Positions 34,024 to 41,916 of a stretch of DNA of 64,000 bases are shown here, in pieces. Source of the DNA: Mesorhizobium sp. M2E.F.Ca.ET.219.01.1.1. Lineage in GTDB: Bacteria > Pseudomonadota > Alphaproteobacteria > Rhizobiales > Rhizobiaceae. The first letter of the stretch is position 1, and every line of letters starts with the position of its first letter. Made by a program: the position numbers and the translations under genes. The stretch lies in the NCBI RefSeq assembly GCF_004016445.2, contig NZ_SADT02000008.1, forward strand, positions 248,001 to 312,000. The letters run 5' to 3'. A model generated the notes under the pieces. The model ran no database searches. It had not been told where the DNA came from and saw only the letters and a program-made list of their open reading frames with translations.

Positions 34024-34850
34024 TGCAGGCGCGCCTCTCGCTTGGCGCTGCCCGTCGAGGGGACGACGAGGCGCTGCCGGACTTCGAATTGTTCCGCAGG
34101 CTGGCCGATGCGGCTGCCGCCGAGACGCTGCCGAGATTTCGCACAAGAGGGTCGCATAATGCCAAGAACACGACCGACATCGCATATGGGCCCGTGAGCG
34201 AGGCGGCTCGCGCGGCCGAAAAAGCCATTCGGGGGATCATAGCCGCCGACTATCCAATGCACGCAATGCTGGGCGACCAATTCGGGCCCTCAGGATCAGG
34301 GCCGGTACAGTGGGTCATCGATCCGATCAATGGAGCAAAAGCTTTCCTGTGTGGGCTTCCGGTCTGGGGGACCCTGATAGGTCTCACGATAAATGGCCGC
34401 CCCACGATGGGCATGATGAGCCATCCCGATACCGGGGAATGCTTCTGGTCCGATGGCACTAGATCGGTGTGTCGCTCTGCCCAGGGCGAGACGGTTTTGA
34501 AAACAAGTGGCGTCCAGCTTCTCTCGGAGTCGATTTGCCACACGAATTCTCCTGAACCGTTCGCACGCCGTCCGGGCAGGGGCTTTGCTCGGCTCGCCTC
34601 GTCGGTCAAATTCACGCGGTACGGCGGCGACTGCTACGCATTCGCCATGCTGGCAGCCGGCCAGATCGACCTTTGCGTGGAACTTTCCTTGCAAGCCTGC
34701 AATATCGCAGCGCTGATCCCGGTCATCGAGGCCGCCGGCGGTGTGGTCACCCGCTTCGACGGGGGCCGCGCGGAGCGAGGTGGAAACATCCTGGCATCGG
34801 CAAACGCCATCCTGCATGAGGCAGCGCTGCGGGTGCTCAATGACATCTGA
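34023..34850 (+). CDS. Inositol-phosphatase-fold protein with degraded metal site
   Basis: A 275-residue protein with the inositol monophosphatase/histidinol phosphatase fold: WVIDPINGAKAF at 97-108, CGLPVWGTLIGL, YGGDCYAFAMLAAGQIDL and IAALIPVIEAAGG. Several metal-site residues differ from active relatives: DPIDGT is DPINGA (N103, A105), GEE is GDQ (D85, Q86), the late D-x-A-A is N227-IAA, and DPVTxAD is GPVSEAA. D100 is retained. It may be a pseudo-phosphatase, a binding or regulatory subunit, or an enzyme of altered chemistry. It is translationally coupled to the SerC-SerA-like fusion, so the three modules mirror the three steps of serine synthesis. Confidence 0.85.
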   Translation: MQARLSLGAARRGDDEALPDFELFRRLADAAAAETLPRFRTRGSHNAKNTTDIAYGPVSEAARAAEKAIRGIIAADYPMHAMLGDQFGPSGSGPVQWVIDPINGAKAFLCGLPVWGTLIGLTINGRPTMGMMSHPDTGECFWSDGTRSVCRSAQGETVLKTSGVQLLSESICHTNSPEPFARRPGRGFARLASSVKFTRYGGDCYAFAMLAAGQIDLCVELSLQACNIAALIPVIEAAGGVVTRFDGGRAERGGNILASANAILHEAALRVLNDI

Positions 34851-35004
34851 ACGACGGCCACCAGATTTGGGAATGTGTGGCAACGACGAGGTGCCAAAAA
34901 AAAGGAAGGGCAGCCGAACCGAAGGGGGATCCCGCCTATGGGGCTGGTTCTGGGTGGTTGTCGCGACAGCAGCCATGTATCTGCTTGTCTGGGTGACCCG
35001 GTAA
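34840..35004 (+). CDS. Small single-pass membrane protein
   Basis: A 54-residue open frame overlapping the end of the phosphatase-like gene. It has a basic N-terminal half (KKRKGSR) and one hydrophobic segment (WFWVVVATAAMYLLVWV, residues about 36-52). The positive charges before the helix suggest an inside N-terminus. ATG at 34840 or 34873 could start it. No homologue is recognised. It may be a small membrane partner of the operon or a chance reading frame. Confidence 0.45.
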   Translation: MTSERRPPDLGMCGNDEVPKKRKGSRTEGGSRLWGWFWVVVATAAMYLLVWVTR

Positions 35005-35037
35005 CCGGAACGGCTGTCGTGCGATTGGCCGCTCGCT

Positions 35038-36066
35038 TTAGAGGGCCATCAGCTGCTTCCACATCGCGGGCGCAATGGCGATGCCGCGTTCGGCTGCCAA
35101 CTTGCGGGCGGCAAGCCGGCGTTCGCCTGGAAGGCGCGTCTGTCCGGCGTCGACCATCGCTGCGAGCAGATCCTCGATCCGCTGCGTGAACATCCCAAGC
35201 GAGCCGGTTCCCCTGGTCGGATCGATCAGGATAACGGTTTCGCCCGTGTGAGCCGATTCCGCGCCGGGATGGGCCGACCAGTCGACCTGATGGGAAAAGT
35301 TGCTACCGGTCAACGCCCCGGCAAGAACGTCGATCATCATGGCGATGGACGAACCCTTGTGCCCGCCGAAGGGCAGCAGCGCTCCGCCCTCCAGTATCGC
35401 CTTTGGGCTGCGGGTCGGCAGCCCTGCGGCGTCGAGGCCGATGCCCTCCGGAAGAAGCTTGTTCTCGCGCGCCGCAACCGCCACCTCGCCATGAGCCATC
35501 GCTGCTGTCGCCTGGTCGAACAGCAGCACCTGCCCATCCATCCGCGGCACGGCAAAGGCCATCGGATTTGTGCCATAGAGCCGCTTGCGACCCCCATGAG
35601 GGACGACATAAGTGACGCTGTTGACGACGCCGAGCGCGACCAGTCCCACCTCCGCGAATGGCTCGACATCAAGCCACAGCGGCCCGTTATGGTGGGCATT
35701 GCCGATGGCCAGCACGCACGCGCCGGCCGATCGGGCTTTTTCGATGGCTCGCGGCATGGCCGCTTCCAGCGCCGGTCTGGCATACCCGTTGCCGGCGTCC
35801 ACGTGCAGGTAGGCGGTTCCTGCGTCACGAATGTGCGGGACGGCGCGACCGTCGACAAAGCCGCTCCTGAGATTCTTCACATAACCCGGCATCCTGAACA
35901 GGCCGTGGCTTTGCGAGCCATCGCGTTCGGCGCTCGCACAGTTCGTGGCCAGCACGCGAGCGACGTCATCCGACGTTCCGTTGTGCAACAGAATGGGTTC
36001 GAGTGTTGCGACAAGATCGGGGAAGCTGCGGTAGATTGGGGGTTCGTCCGAGGGCGGGTCTGTCAT
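35038..36066 (-). CDS. Ldh/DpkA-family NAD(P)H-dependent oxidoreductase
   Basis: A 342-residue member of the malate/L-lactate dehydrogenase (YlbC/DpkA) family. Such enzymes include delta-1-piperideine-2-carboxylate and delta-1-pyrroline-2-carboxylate reductases, ureidoglycolate and sulfolactate dehydrogenases. Typical segments are AERDGSQSHGLFRMPGY, AIGNAHHNGPLW and PFGGHKGSSIAMM. ATG at 36066 is used because the family N-terminus begins there; the frame is open to 36192. It is the second gene after alanine racemase on the minus strand (145-base gap), and near the proline-racemase-type gene. An imino-acid reductase role is therefore plausible. Confidence 0.85.
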   Translation of the reverse strand: MTDPPSDEPPIYRSFPDLVATLEPILLHNGTSDDVARVLATNCASAERDGSQSHGLFRMPGYVKNLRSGFVDGRAVPHIRDAGTAYLHVDAGNGYARPALEAAMPRAIEKARSAGACVLAIGNAHHNGPLWLDVEPFAEVGLVALGVVNSVTYVVPHGGRKRLYGTNPMAFAVPRMDGQVLLFDQATAAMAHGEVAVAARENKLLPEGIGLDAAGLPTRSPKAILEGGALLPFGGHKGSSIAMMIDVLAGALTGSNFSHQVDWSAHPGAESAHTGETVILIDPTRGTGSLGMFTQRIEDLLAAMVDAGQTRLPGERRLAARKLAAERGIAIAPAMWKQLMAL

Positions 36067-36210
36067 GATGATCGCGGATTGGCAGCAACCCGACCCGCTG
36101 CCTGTGATTTCGGGGCCGCCAACGAGCACGTCAGGTGCCCATTGGCGGCCGAGTGCCTGGCACAGCCTGGGAGCGGGTCCATGCCAGGTCACCCAACACG
36201 ATGGCGCGAG

Positions 36211-37344
36211 CTATTCATTGACGTAACGGCGTGCACAACCACGGCCAAGTGAGATCAAGACCTCGTGCTCAATCGTCCCGCAGGCCTCCGCGAGGTCGTG
36301 GTCGCGAACATTCGGGCCAAGAATTTCAACTGGGCTCCCCGGCACCAGCGCCCAGTCTGGAACGGCCGAGACATCCACTGTCAGAAGATCCATCGAGACG
36401 CGCCCGACAACCTGGGCTGCGAAACCTTGAACAAAGACGGTGGCGCGGCTTGAACCGGCTCTGCAGTAGCCGTTGGCATAGCCGATCGCGACGGTCGCGA
36501 TCTTAGCCTGCTCGACCAGCCGATATGTCGAGCTGTAGCCGACCGGCGAACCTCGCTTCATCGTCTTGACCTGGATGATCGGGGCTATCACGCTGGCCGG
36601 TTGCAACATTGGGTTTTTGCGGCCGGTCAGCGGATTGATCCCGAACGTTGCTTTGCCGGGGCGCACCATGTCGAACAGATAGTTCTCTCCCAGAAAGACG
36701 CCAGCCGAATTGGCCAGCGACAGCTTCGCGGCAGGCAGCCCGCTGACTGCTTTGAGGAAAGCGTTCCGCTGGAATTCGCACCGCTCGAAATCGAGATCGT
36801 CGGCAGCCGAGAGGTGCGACATATAGAGGAGGGGAGGGATTCTGGACAGGAGCGACAAGTTCTCGCGAAGCCATGCGGTATCGTCCGCAAGCAGCCCAAG
36901 CCGGTTCATGCCGGTGTCGAAATGGATGATTGAGCCGAGGGGACGCCCAATCCTATTCGCCGCCTTGTGCCATTCCTCGATCTGGTTGCGGCTGTTGAGG
37001 ACGGGAAGCAGGTTCGAACCGGCAAATGCCTCCGTTTCCTCAGGCAGAAAACCGCCCAGAACACAGATTTTTGCCCCCTGGAGCACGGTTCGAAGCGCCA
37101 CGCCGTCATTGGCGGTTGCGACAAAAAAGGTCCTGGCTCCCGCTTGCCAAAGCGCGAGCGCGCACGCGACCATGCCATGCCCATAGGCGTCGCCCTTCAC
37201 GACGGCCGCGCAATCGGCATCTCCAGCAATGGCGCTCAAGCGCCTGTAGTTCTCTCGCACCGCTTCCAGATCGACGACCATCTCGGCCTGGTTGATCAGG
37301 CTGTGAAGGCCTTGCCCGGTGGGTGAGGATTGACTTCCATTCAT
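36211..37344 (-). CDS. alr: Alanine racemase
   Basis: A 377-residue fold-type III PLP racemase. The PLP lysine is K50 (AAVVKGDAYGHG), the opposing catalytic tyrosine Y270 (VGYSSTY), and HFDTGMNRLG and VRPGKATFGINP are conserved. The usual GYADGYPR reads GYANGYCR. A housekeeping alr probably exists elsewhere; this copy, under a perfect LacI-type operator 32 bases upstream and next to an Ldh-family gene, looks catabolic (DadX/BSR-like). Broad-spectrum amino-acid racemisation is possible. Confidence 0.9.
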   Translation of the reverse strand: MNGSQSSPTGQGLHSLINQAEMVVDLEAVRENYRRLSAIAGDADCAAVVKGDAYGHGMVACALALWQAGARTFFVATANDGVALRTVLQGAKICVLGGFLPEETEAFAGSNLLPVLNSRNQIEEWHKAANRIGRPLGSIIHFDTGMNRLGLLADDTAWLRENLSLLSRIPPLLYMSHLSAADDLDFERCEFQRNAFLKAVSGLPAAKLSLANSAGVFLGENYLFDMVRPGKATFGINPLTGRKNPMLQPASVIAPIIQVKTMKRGSPVGYSSTYRLVEQAKIATVAIGYANGYCRAGSSRATVFVQGFAAQVVGRVSMDLLTVDVSAVPDWALVPGSPVEILGPNVRDHDLAEACGTIEHEVLISLGRGCARRYVNE

Positions 37345-37375
37345 GATCGGCGAGCCCGTTCCAGTATAGGAGTCT

Positions 37376-37389
37376 TGTAAACGTTTACA
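37376..37389. promoter_or_regulatory. Perfect LacI-type operator (TGTAAACGTTTACA)
   Basis: The only fully symmetric copy of the site in the window, 32 bases upstream of the alanine racemase start. Confidence 0.75.
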
Positions 37390-37509
37390 TGCCCCGGCTC
37401 AATGGGAATTATGATTTTGAGCTGCTGAAAATCCTCTTAGTCCTTTTAGGCCCTGCTACGGTCACGGCCGTTGTGGCGCAGGGTTCGCTAGTCATTGTGG
37501 ATGTCGCAG

Positions 37510-38757
37510 TCAGCTGGCCCAGGTCTCGACGAAGCCCAACACGCTCAAGCCTTCACGCACCTCAGGCGCGCTCATGAAGAGTTCCCAGATCAGCCCGCTG
37601 CGGTGGTTCTCGATCATCGCTATGATCGGCCCCTGATTAATCGCCAGATAGGTTCGAGCGAACCAACTCAGGTTCTCGCTGAAGCTGTCGACAAATCCAA
37701 AATTTCCCCAGATGCGATGAAGCGGCTTTGTGAGGAAGTATCTCAACGCCCGCATGGATTCCACCGGCGCGTAGGGAAGGCTGGACAAGGCTGCGCTTGG
37801 GGTAATAACGCCCCTGTCATGGTCTGGCGCGTGCGCAACGTAGCCGTAGGGCCCATGGCCTGACGTTAGTCCCCAGCAATTGGCGCCATAGCCGGAATGC
37901 CCGTGCGGGTTGCGAGCGCAATGTTCGTAATTGATGCGCGTGTGGGCTACATTCTGTTGCCAGTAACACGCATATCGATCCCTCAGGCGCCGAGGGTCCA
38001 GCCCGCAGAACGAATACTGGGCCAAAAACAGGGGCCCACCGTAGTCCGGCCCAAGTGGAAGCACTGTGCCGTAGAAACTCTTCCCGTTGGACATCTGGCC
38101 TTCGCGGGCGAACCCCCTGTGATAGGCGCTGGCCCTGATCGGATGGGTGTCGGAACCAGCTGCCAGCACATAAGACAGCAGTCCTTCGTTCCATCCCGAC
38201 ACGGGGCAATTCATCGCCCATCCGCAGCCAGGACTCCAGTGCCAGTAGAGCATTTCTTCGTCGCGGCAGTACCAATTCCATTCGATTGATAGCCATAATC
38301 GATCTATCCGCTCACGCAGGCGCACTTCAGCAAAGGATCTTCGGCTAAAGTACTGGCGCGCGCAAAGAAGGCCCTGGAACAACAAAGCGGTCTCCACGCA
38401 ATCGCCGCCGTCGTCGTTGCGAGCAAATCGAATAGTTCTCCCGCTCCGACCATCGACGAAGTGCGGAAACATCCCGTGATGTCGGCTGACCTTTTCCAGG
38501 AAACAGGTTATCCGGCTGAGATGCTCCACCGCGTCATCGCGAGCGATCCAACTGCGTTCGACAGCCACGATGATCGCCATCACCCCGAAACCTGTGCCGC
38601 CTATCGCCACGAGATCATTGTCGGACCGGGGAGCAAGCCGCTGTCGGTCGCGCGCCATGCCGCTTGCGGGGTGGGCGCCGTCCCAGAAATATCTGAACGT
38701 CTGGCGTTGGACAGCTTCTATCAGCGCTTCGTCTGCCAGGTCCCTGAGGTATTTCAT
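37510..38757 (-). CDS. Glycoamylase-domain protein, putative GH144-type beta-1,2-glucanase
   Basis: A 415-residue protein matching the putative glucoamylase (PF10091) domain, to which GH144 endo-beta-1,2-glucanases belong. Family landmarks include QRQTFRYFWDGAHPASGMAR, GGTGFGVMAIIVAVERSW, HGMFPHFVDGRSGR and WNEGLLSYVLAAGSDTHPI. It would hydrolyse beta-1,2-glucan, an osmolyte common in rhizobia. No signal peptide is visible at this start, whereas many relatives are exported; a cytosolic enzyme acting on imported oligosaccharides is an alternative. No strong ribosome site is seen, so the start is uncertain. Confidence 0.8.
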   Translation of the reverse strand: MKYLRDLADEALIEAVQRQTFRYFWDGAHPASGMARDRQRLAPRSDNDLVAIGGTGFGVMAIIVAVERSWIARDDAVEHLSRITCFLEKVSRHHGMFPHFVDGRSGRTIRFARNDDGGDCVETALLFQGLLCARQYFSRRSFAEVRLRERIDRLWLSIEWNWYCRDEEMLYWHWSPGCGWAMNCPVSGWNEGLLSYVLAAGSDTHPIRASAYHRGFAREGQMSNGKSFYGTVLPLGPDYGGPLFLAQYSFCGLDPRRLRDRYACYWQQNVAHTRINYEHCARNPHGHSGYGANCWGLTSGHGPYGYVAHAPDHDRGVITPSAALSSLPYAPVESMRALRYFLTKPLHRIWGNFGFVDSFSENLSWFARTYLAINQGPIIAMIENHRSGLIWELFMSAPEVREGLSVLGFVETWAS

Positions 38758-38956
38758 CTGTCACGGCTGCGGGGAAGAACGTTAACACGGCGACGTGCCG
38801 GTAGAAGCGGCCTCGTCGAGGATGCGAGTCTGGTAGATGAATTGATGCAAAGCGACCTGACCAAAGCTGGACGTCTTTATCGCGGGGTGCCAGTCGGCGG
38901 AAGGCCCGGCCTGGAAAACCTGCCGGCTTAAGCGAAAAATCGGGATCGTCGGTCCG

Positions 38957-39163
38957 CTATTTATTCTTGTCGAGCAGGACCGCGAGATAGTGCTCAGCCG
39001 CTGAGGACTGCGCCTGAGCAATCATGCCGCGTTCAGCGCTTTGTTCGGCAAGCATCGACATCGTGGTTGGAAACAGTTTTGCAAAGATGAGAAGGGCGAG
39101 GAAAGGCCAGGAAAATTTCGCAACGCGCAAGAATACAGTGAGCGTACGATTGTGTGCGTTCAT
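38957..39163 (-). CDS. Small hypothetical membrane protein
   Basis: A 68-residue open frame with one hydrophobic segment (SWPFLALLIFAKLF, residues about 18-31) after a basic N-terminus, then a polar Gln/Ala/Glu-rich tail. AAAGG lies seven bases before the ATG, and a LacI-type operator lies 55 bases upstream, which supports a real promoter. It precedes the glucanase-like gene on the same strand by about 200 bases. I recognise no family. Confidence 0.5.
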   Translation of the reverse strand: MNAHNRTLTVFLRVAKFSWPFLALLIFAKLFPTTMSMLAEQSAERGMIAQAQSSAAEHYLAVLLDKNK

Positions 39164-39217
39164 GGCGCGCCTTTGAGAACCGGGAAAGCGGTTGTATTCG
39201 CGATCGTCGACGTGAAT

Positions 39218-39231
39218 AGTAAACGTTTACA
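39218..39231. promoter_or_regulatory. LacI-type operator (AGTAAACGTTTACA)
   Basis: One mismatch from the perfect palindrome. It is 55 bases upstream of the small membrane protein gene and is the rightmost LacI-type site in the window. Confidence 0.65.
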
Positions 39232-39560
39232 CGTCTCTGTCAACGACTCCCCGGATGATGCCGGGTTGCGGCCGCAAGCGGCCAAACGTGAGTTGCCGCC
39301 AAAAGAGGGCTGCGGCATCCGATCTCTTGCATTAGAAATCGACCGGCGCGCACTCCCGACAGGCTTGGAGGAAGCCGTAGGCAGGTAAATCTATCCGACA
39401 TTGGTGGCCGAAATTATCGGCGGTCGCGCTAGCTTTTGATTTTTGCACTTTGCTCGGCAGCCGTCTCGACTTCGCCGCGGCCTCCAACTTCGACCGAAGG
39501 CTCAACCTTCAAGGGGGCTCTCACCCTACGACCCGCTTCAGCAAATGCCGGAACTGAACA
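39232..39560. other. Intergenic, nothing recognised
   Basis: 329 bases between the operator at 39218 and the end of the XRE-cupin gene. I see no supported gene or clear structural element. Confidence 0.5.
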
Positions 39561-40217
39561 CTAGCGTCCTCCGTCCCTGCCGACGACTTCGTCGTTGAAT
39601 TGCAGACGTTCGGTGAGGCACACTGATAGCATCACTGCATCGTCCTCGCTCCTGGACACGAACGCATGTCCCATCGTGCTATCGATGTAAGCGCTGTCTC
39701 CAGCTTTGAGCACGAGAGGAGAGTAGAGGCTGGTGTGCAGTTCTAGTTCCCCGCTCACGACGAAGATGAATTCTTCGCCGTCGTGTACTGACCAATTAGC
39801 CCGCGGTGGAACCTCACGCGTGCGAATTGTCATAACCAACGGGATCATGCCTTTGTGAAGAAGTTCGGACGAATGGACTTCATAATCATAGTAGTCCGAC
39901 GCAAACGGCTGCCCTTCACCGCGGCGGGTGGAGACCCTCCTTGCAGTATAGTGTCTCGGCGCTTCCACACCTGGAGCTGAATTATGCTCTGTACTCTCGA
40001 AAAGCTCCGCAACAGGCATTCCAAGTCCGTGAGCGATCTTCACCACGGTGTCGAATGATGTCGACACCTGCGCGTTTTCGATCTTCGAAAGAGCGGATAT
40101 GGACAGCCCCGAAGCTTCACCCAATGTCTCAAGTGTCCAGCGCTTCTTCCGGCGCAGGTGTTTGATATGGGCCCCGAGATTGAACTCGCTACCGTCCTGT
40201 TCCATAGGTTTTTTCAT
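39561..40217 (-). CDS. XRE-family regulator with cupin domain
   Basis: A 218-residue regulator with an N-terminal helix-turn-helix (LGAHIKHLRRKKRWTLETL, then SALSKIENAQVSTSF; residues about 14-70) and a C-terminal cupin_2 sensor (VHDGEEFIFVVSGELELHT, residues about 143-161, then GDSAYIDSTMGHAF). The class (SutR/PuuR-like) represses amino acid, sulfur or polyamine catabolic genes, with the cupin binding the ligand. It is divergent from a PotD-type binding-protein gene. A repeated palindrome TTTCC-N-ATAGGA marks the promoters of the neighbouring operons and is the probable binding site. Confidence 0.9.
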   Translation of the reverse strand: MKKPMEQDGSEFNLGAHIKHLRRKKRWTLETLGEASGLSISALSKIENAQVSTSFDTVVKIAHGLGMPVAELFESTEHNSAPGVEAPRHYTARRVSTRRGEGQPFASDYYDYEVHSSELLHKGMIPLVMTIRTREVPPRANWSVHDGEEFIFVVSGELELHTSLYSPLVLKAGDSAYIDSTMGHAFVSRSEDDAVMLSVCLTERLQFNDEVVGRDGGR

Positions 40218-40651
40218 TACTTGCTCCGCTTTGCCTTGCGGCCGAAAAGATAGTTCTCACACGAAAAATCGTTTTACTATAATCAAATTTGGTTCGCTAG
40301 GGGCAGACGACACCTGCGGTATGCGTTTGAGCCACTTTCCCTGGCCGCAGCGCGGCAAACAAACTACCGCGAGAAGGCTCTTCCGTCCGCAGAATCCTTG
40401 GGAATTGGCGTTGGCGAACCGCAAACGGGGACATAACGCACTCGACGCAAATGCGGGTGCGCACGTTACCCAGTTTCGCTCCTTTCGGTCCACCGCAACC
40501 GGGACGAAGGGAAAATTTGCCCTCTACGTTTTCCGATAGGAGAAATCCTTGACATTTTTCCCATAGGAATGTTCAGTCTGCAAACCATGGGTGCGAGGCG
40601 GTGGCATGCGTGGGTAGGAAACGAGAGCTAACTCAACCAAAGGGGACTGCG
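40218..40651. other. Divergent control region of the XRE-cupin and binding-protein genes
   Basis: 434 bases without a supported gene. The right half carries two TTTTCC-ATAGGA palindromes and a TTGACA element. The left part, next to the regulator, is AT-rich (AAAAATCGTTTTACTATAATC) and probably holds the regulator's promoter. Confidence 0.6.
40529..40577 (+). promoter_or_regulatory. Promoter with two TTTTCC-N-ATAGGA palindromes
   Basis: TTTTCCGATAGGA (40529-40541) and TTTTCCCATAGGA (40556-40568) flank TTGACA (40549-40554). The second copy lies in the -35/-10 spacer, the ideal place for a repressor. The -10 (TTCAGT, 40572) is poor. It controls the binding-protein gene at 40652. Confidence 0.65.
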
Positions 40652-41716
40652 ATGATCATGCAAAAAAATAGACTGAAAATGAGCCGACGCGATATGCTCA
40701 AGGCTGGTGCGGGCCTGGCGGCCGCTGCGACCCTTGGCGCCCCCAGCATTGTTCGAGCGCAATCCAAAACGATCACCGTTGCAAACAGCGGTGGCGCGCT
40801 CGAAGCCGCGTTCAAGGCTGCATATTTCGACACCTTCGAGCAGAAGACCGGGATCAAAGTCATCAGCGCGCCCTACCTGGACTCGGCAAAGCTCAAAGCA
40901 ATGGTCGACGCGAAGTCAGTCGATATCGACGTTTCGGATCTCGATGCCGCGGAGGCTGCCCCCGCCGCCGGGTTGGGACTTCTTGAAGAAATTGACTATA
41001 AGATCGTTCCGACCAAAGGTCTTCAGAATGGCTCTGCAAACCCATACTGGACCAACATCTACATTGCTGCTTCGGTGATCGCCTGGAACGTCGACGCCGC
41101 GAAGAGTATGGCAATACCGAAGAATTGGAAGGAGTTCTTCGATCCGAAAATGAAGGGTCAGCGAACGCTCTGGAAGAGCGCGAACCAGACTCTAGAGCTT
41201 GCGGCGTTGGGATCCGGTGTCGACCCCAAGAAGCTCTATCCGATCGACCTCGATGCGGCCTTCAAGGCTTTAGACGGAATTCGTTCGGACATTTCGTGGT
41301 TCGAGTCCGGCGCGCAGGCAGCGCAGCTCGTAAGCGACAACCAAGTCGATTTTGGCATGGTCTGGAACGGCCGTATCCAGCCGCTGAAGGCCAAGGGTGC
41401 GCCCGTCGATTACACTTTCAATAATGCACTGTTCACCTACGGAGACCTTTGCGTCCCTAAAGGCGTCCGAGATAAGGCGCTCTCCATGGAATTTGTCGCC
41501 CACTGCGTCGATCCCAAGAATCAGGCGATCTTTGCCGAAAACATCGCCTACGGCCCGACAAACCAGGAAGCGTTCGCCCAGCTGTCCCCTGCTCGACTGG
41601 CGGAAATCCCTAACTCGCCGGAGAATTTCCCCAAGGGAACGATGATCGACATCGACTACTGGGTCAAGAACGGCAAGGAGGTCTTCGACCGGTTCAACAA
41701 CTGGGTGGTCGGCTAG
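40652..41716 (+). CDS. PotD/F-type ABC importer, binding protein (Tat-exported)
   Basis: A 354-residue spermidine/putrescine-type periplasmic binding protein. The N-terminus has a Tat motif (SRRDMLKAGAG) and processing near SIVRAQS. Class features include VANSGGALEAAFKAAYFDTF and QVDFGMVWNGR. ATG at 40652 follows AAAGGGGA. No permease is adjacent; the permease and ATPase genes at 47207-50057 lack a binding protein, so they are the probable partners across the intervening leftward operon. Related importers carry polyamines, opines or amino-acid derivatives. Confidence 0.88.
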   Translation: MIMQKNRLKMSRRDMLKAGAGLAAAATLGAPSIVRAQSKTITVANSGGALEAAFKAAYFDTFEQKTGIKVISAPYLDSAKLKAMVDAKSVDIDVSDLDAAEAAPAAGLGLLEEIDYKIVPTKGLQNGSANPYWTNIYIAASVIAWNVDAAKSMAIPKNWKEFFDPKMKGQRTLWKSANQTLELAALGSGVDPKKLYPIDLDAAFKALDGIRSDISWFESGAQAAQLVSDNQVDFGMVWNGRIQPLKAKGAPVDYTFNNALFTYGDLCVPKGVRDKALSMEFVAHCVDPKNQAIFAENIAYGPTNQEAFAQLSPARLAEIPNSPENFPKGTMIDIDYWVKNGKEVFDRFNNWVVG

Positions 41717-41736
41717 AGATTGCTAACTGAACGTAT

Positions 41737-41765
41737 CCCGCCGCAGTGTGGAAACCTGCGGCGGG
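41737..41765. terminator. Strong hairpin after the binding-protein gene
   Basis: A ten-base perfect stem, CCCGCCGCAG/CTGCGGCGGG, with a nine-base loop, 20 bases after the stop. There is no T-run, but it sits between convergent genes and probably ends or protects the monocistronic binding-protein transcript. Confidence 0.6.
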
Positions 41766-41916
41766 AAGAGGTGGTCATAATTTCGAACAGAATGCCAACA
41801 GCTGGGTTAGGCATTCGCTACTGTCGTGAACGTATTTTCGACCACAACTGCCCAAACAAAGGCGCGGACCCATCGGCCAGCGCCTTCCATCGTTGCTATC
41901 GATCGCTCGCAGTGGA

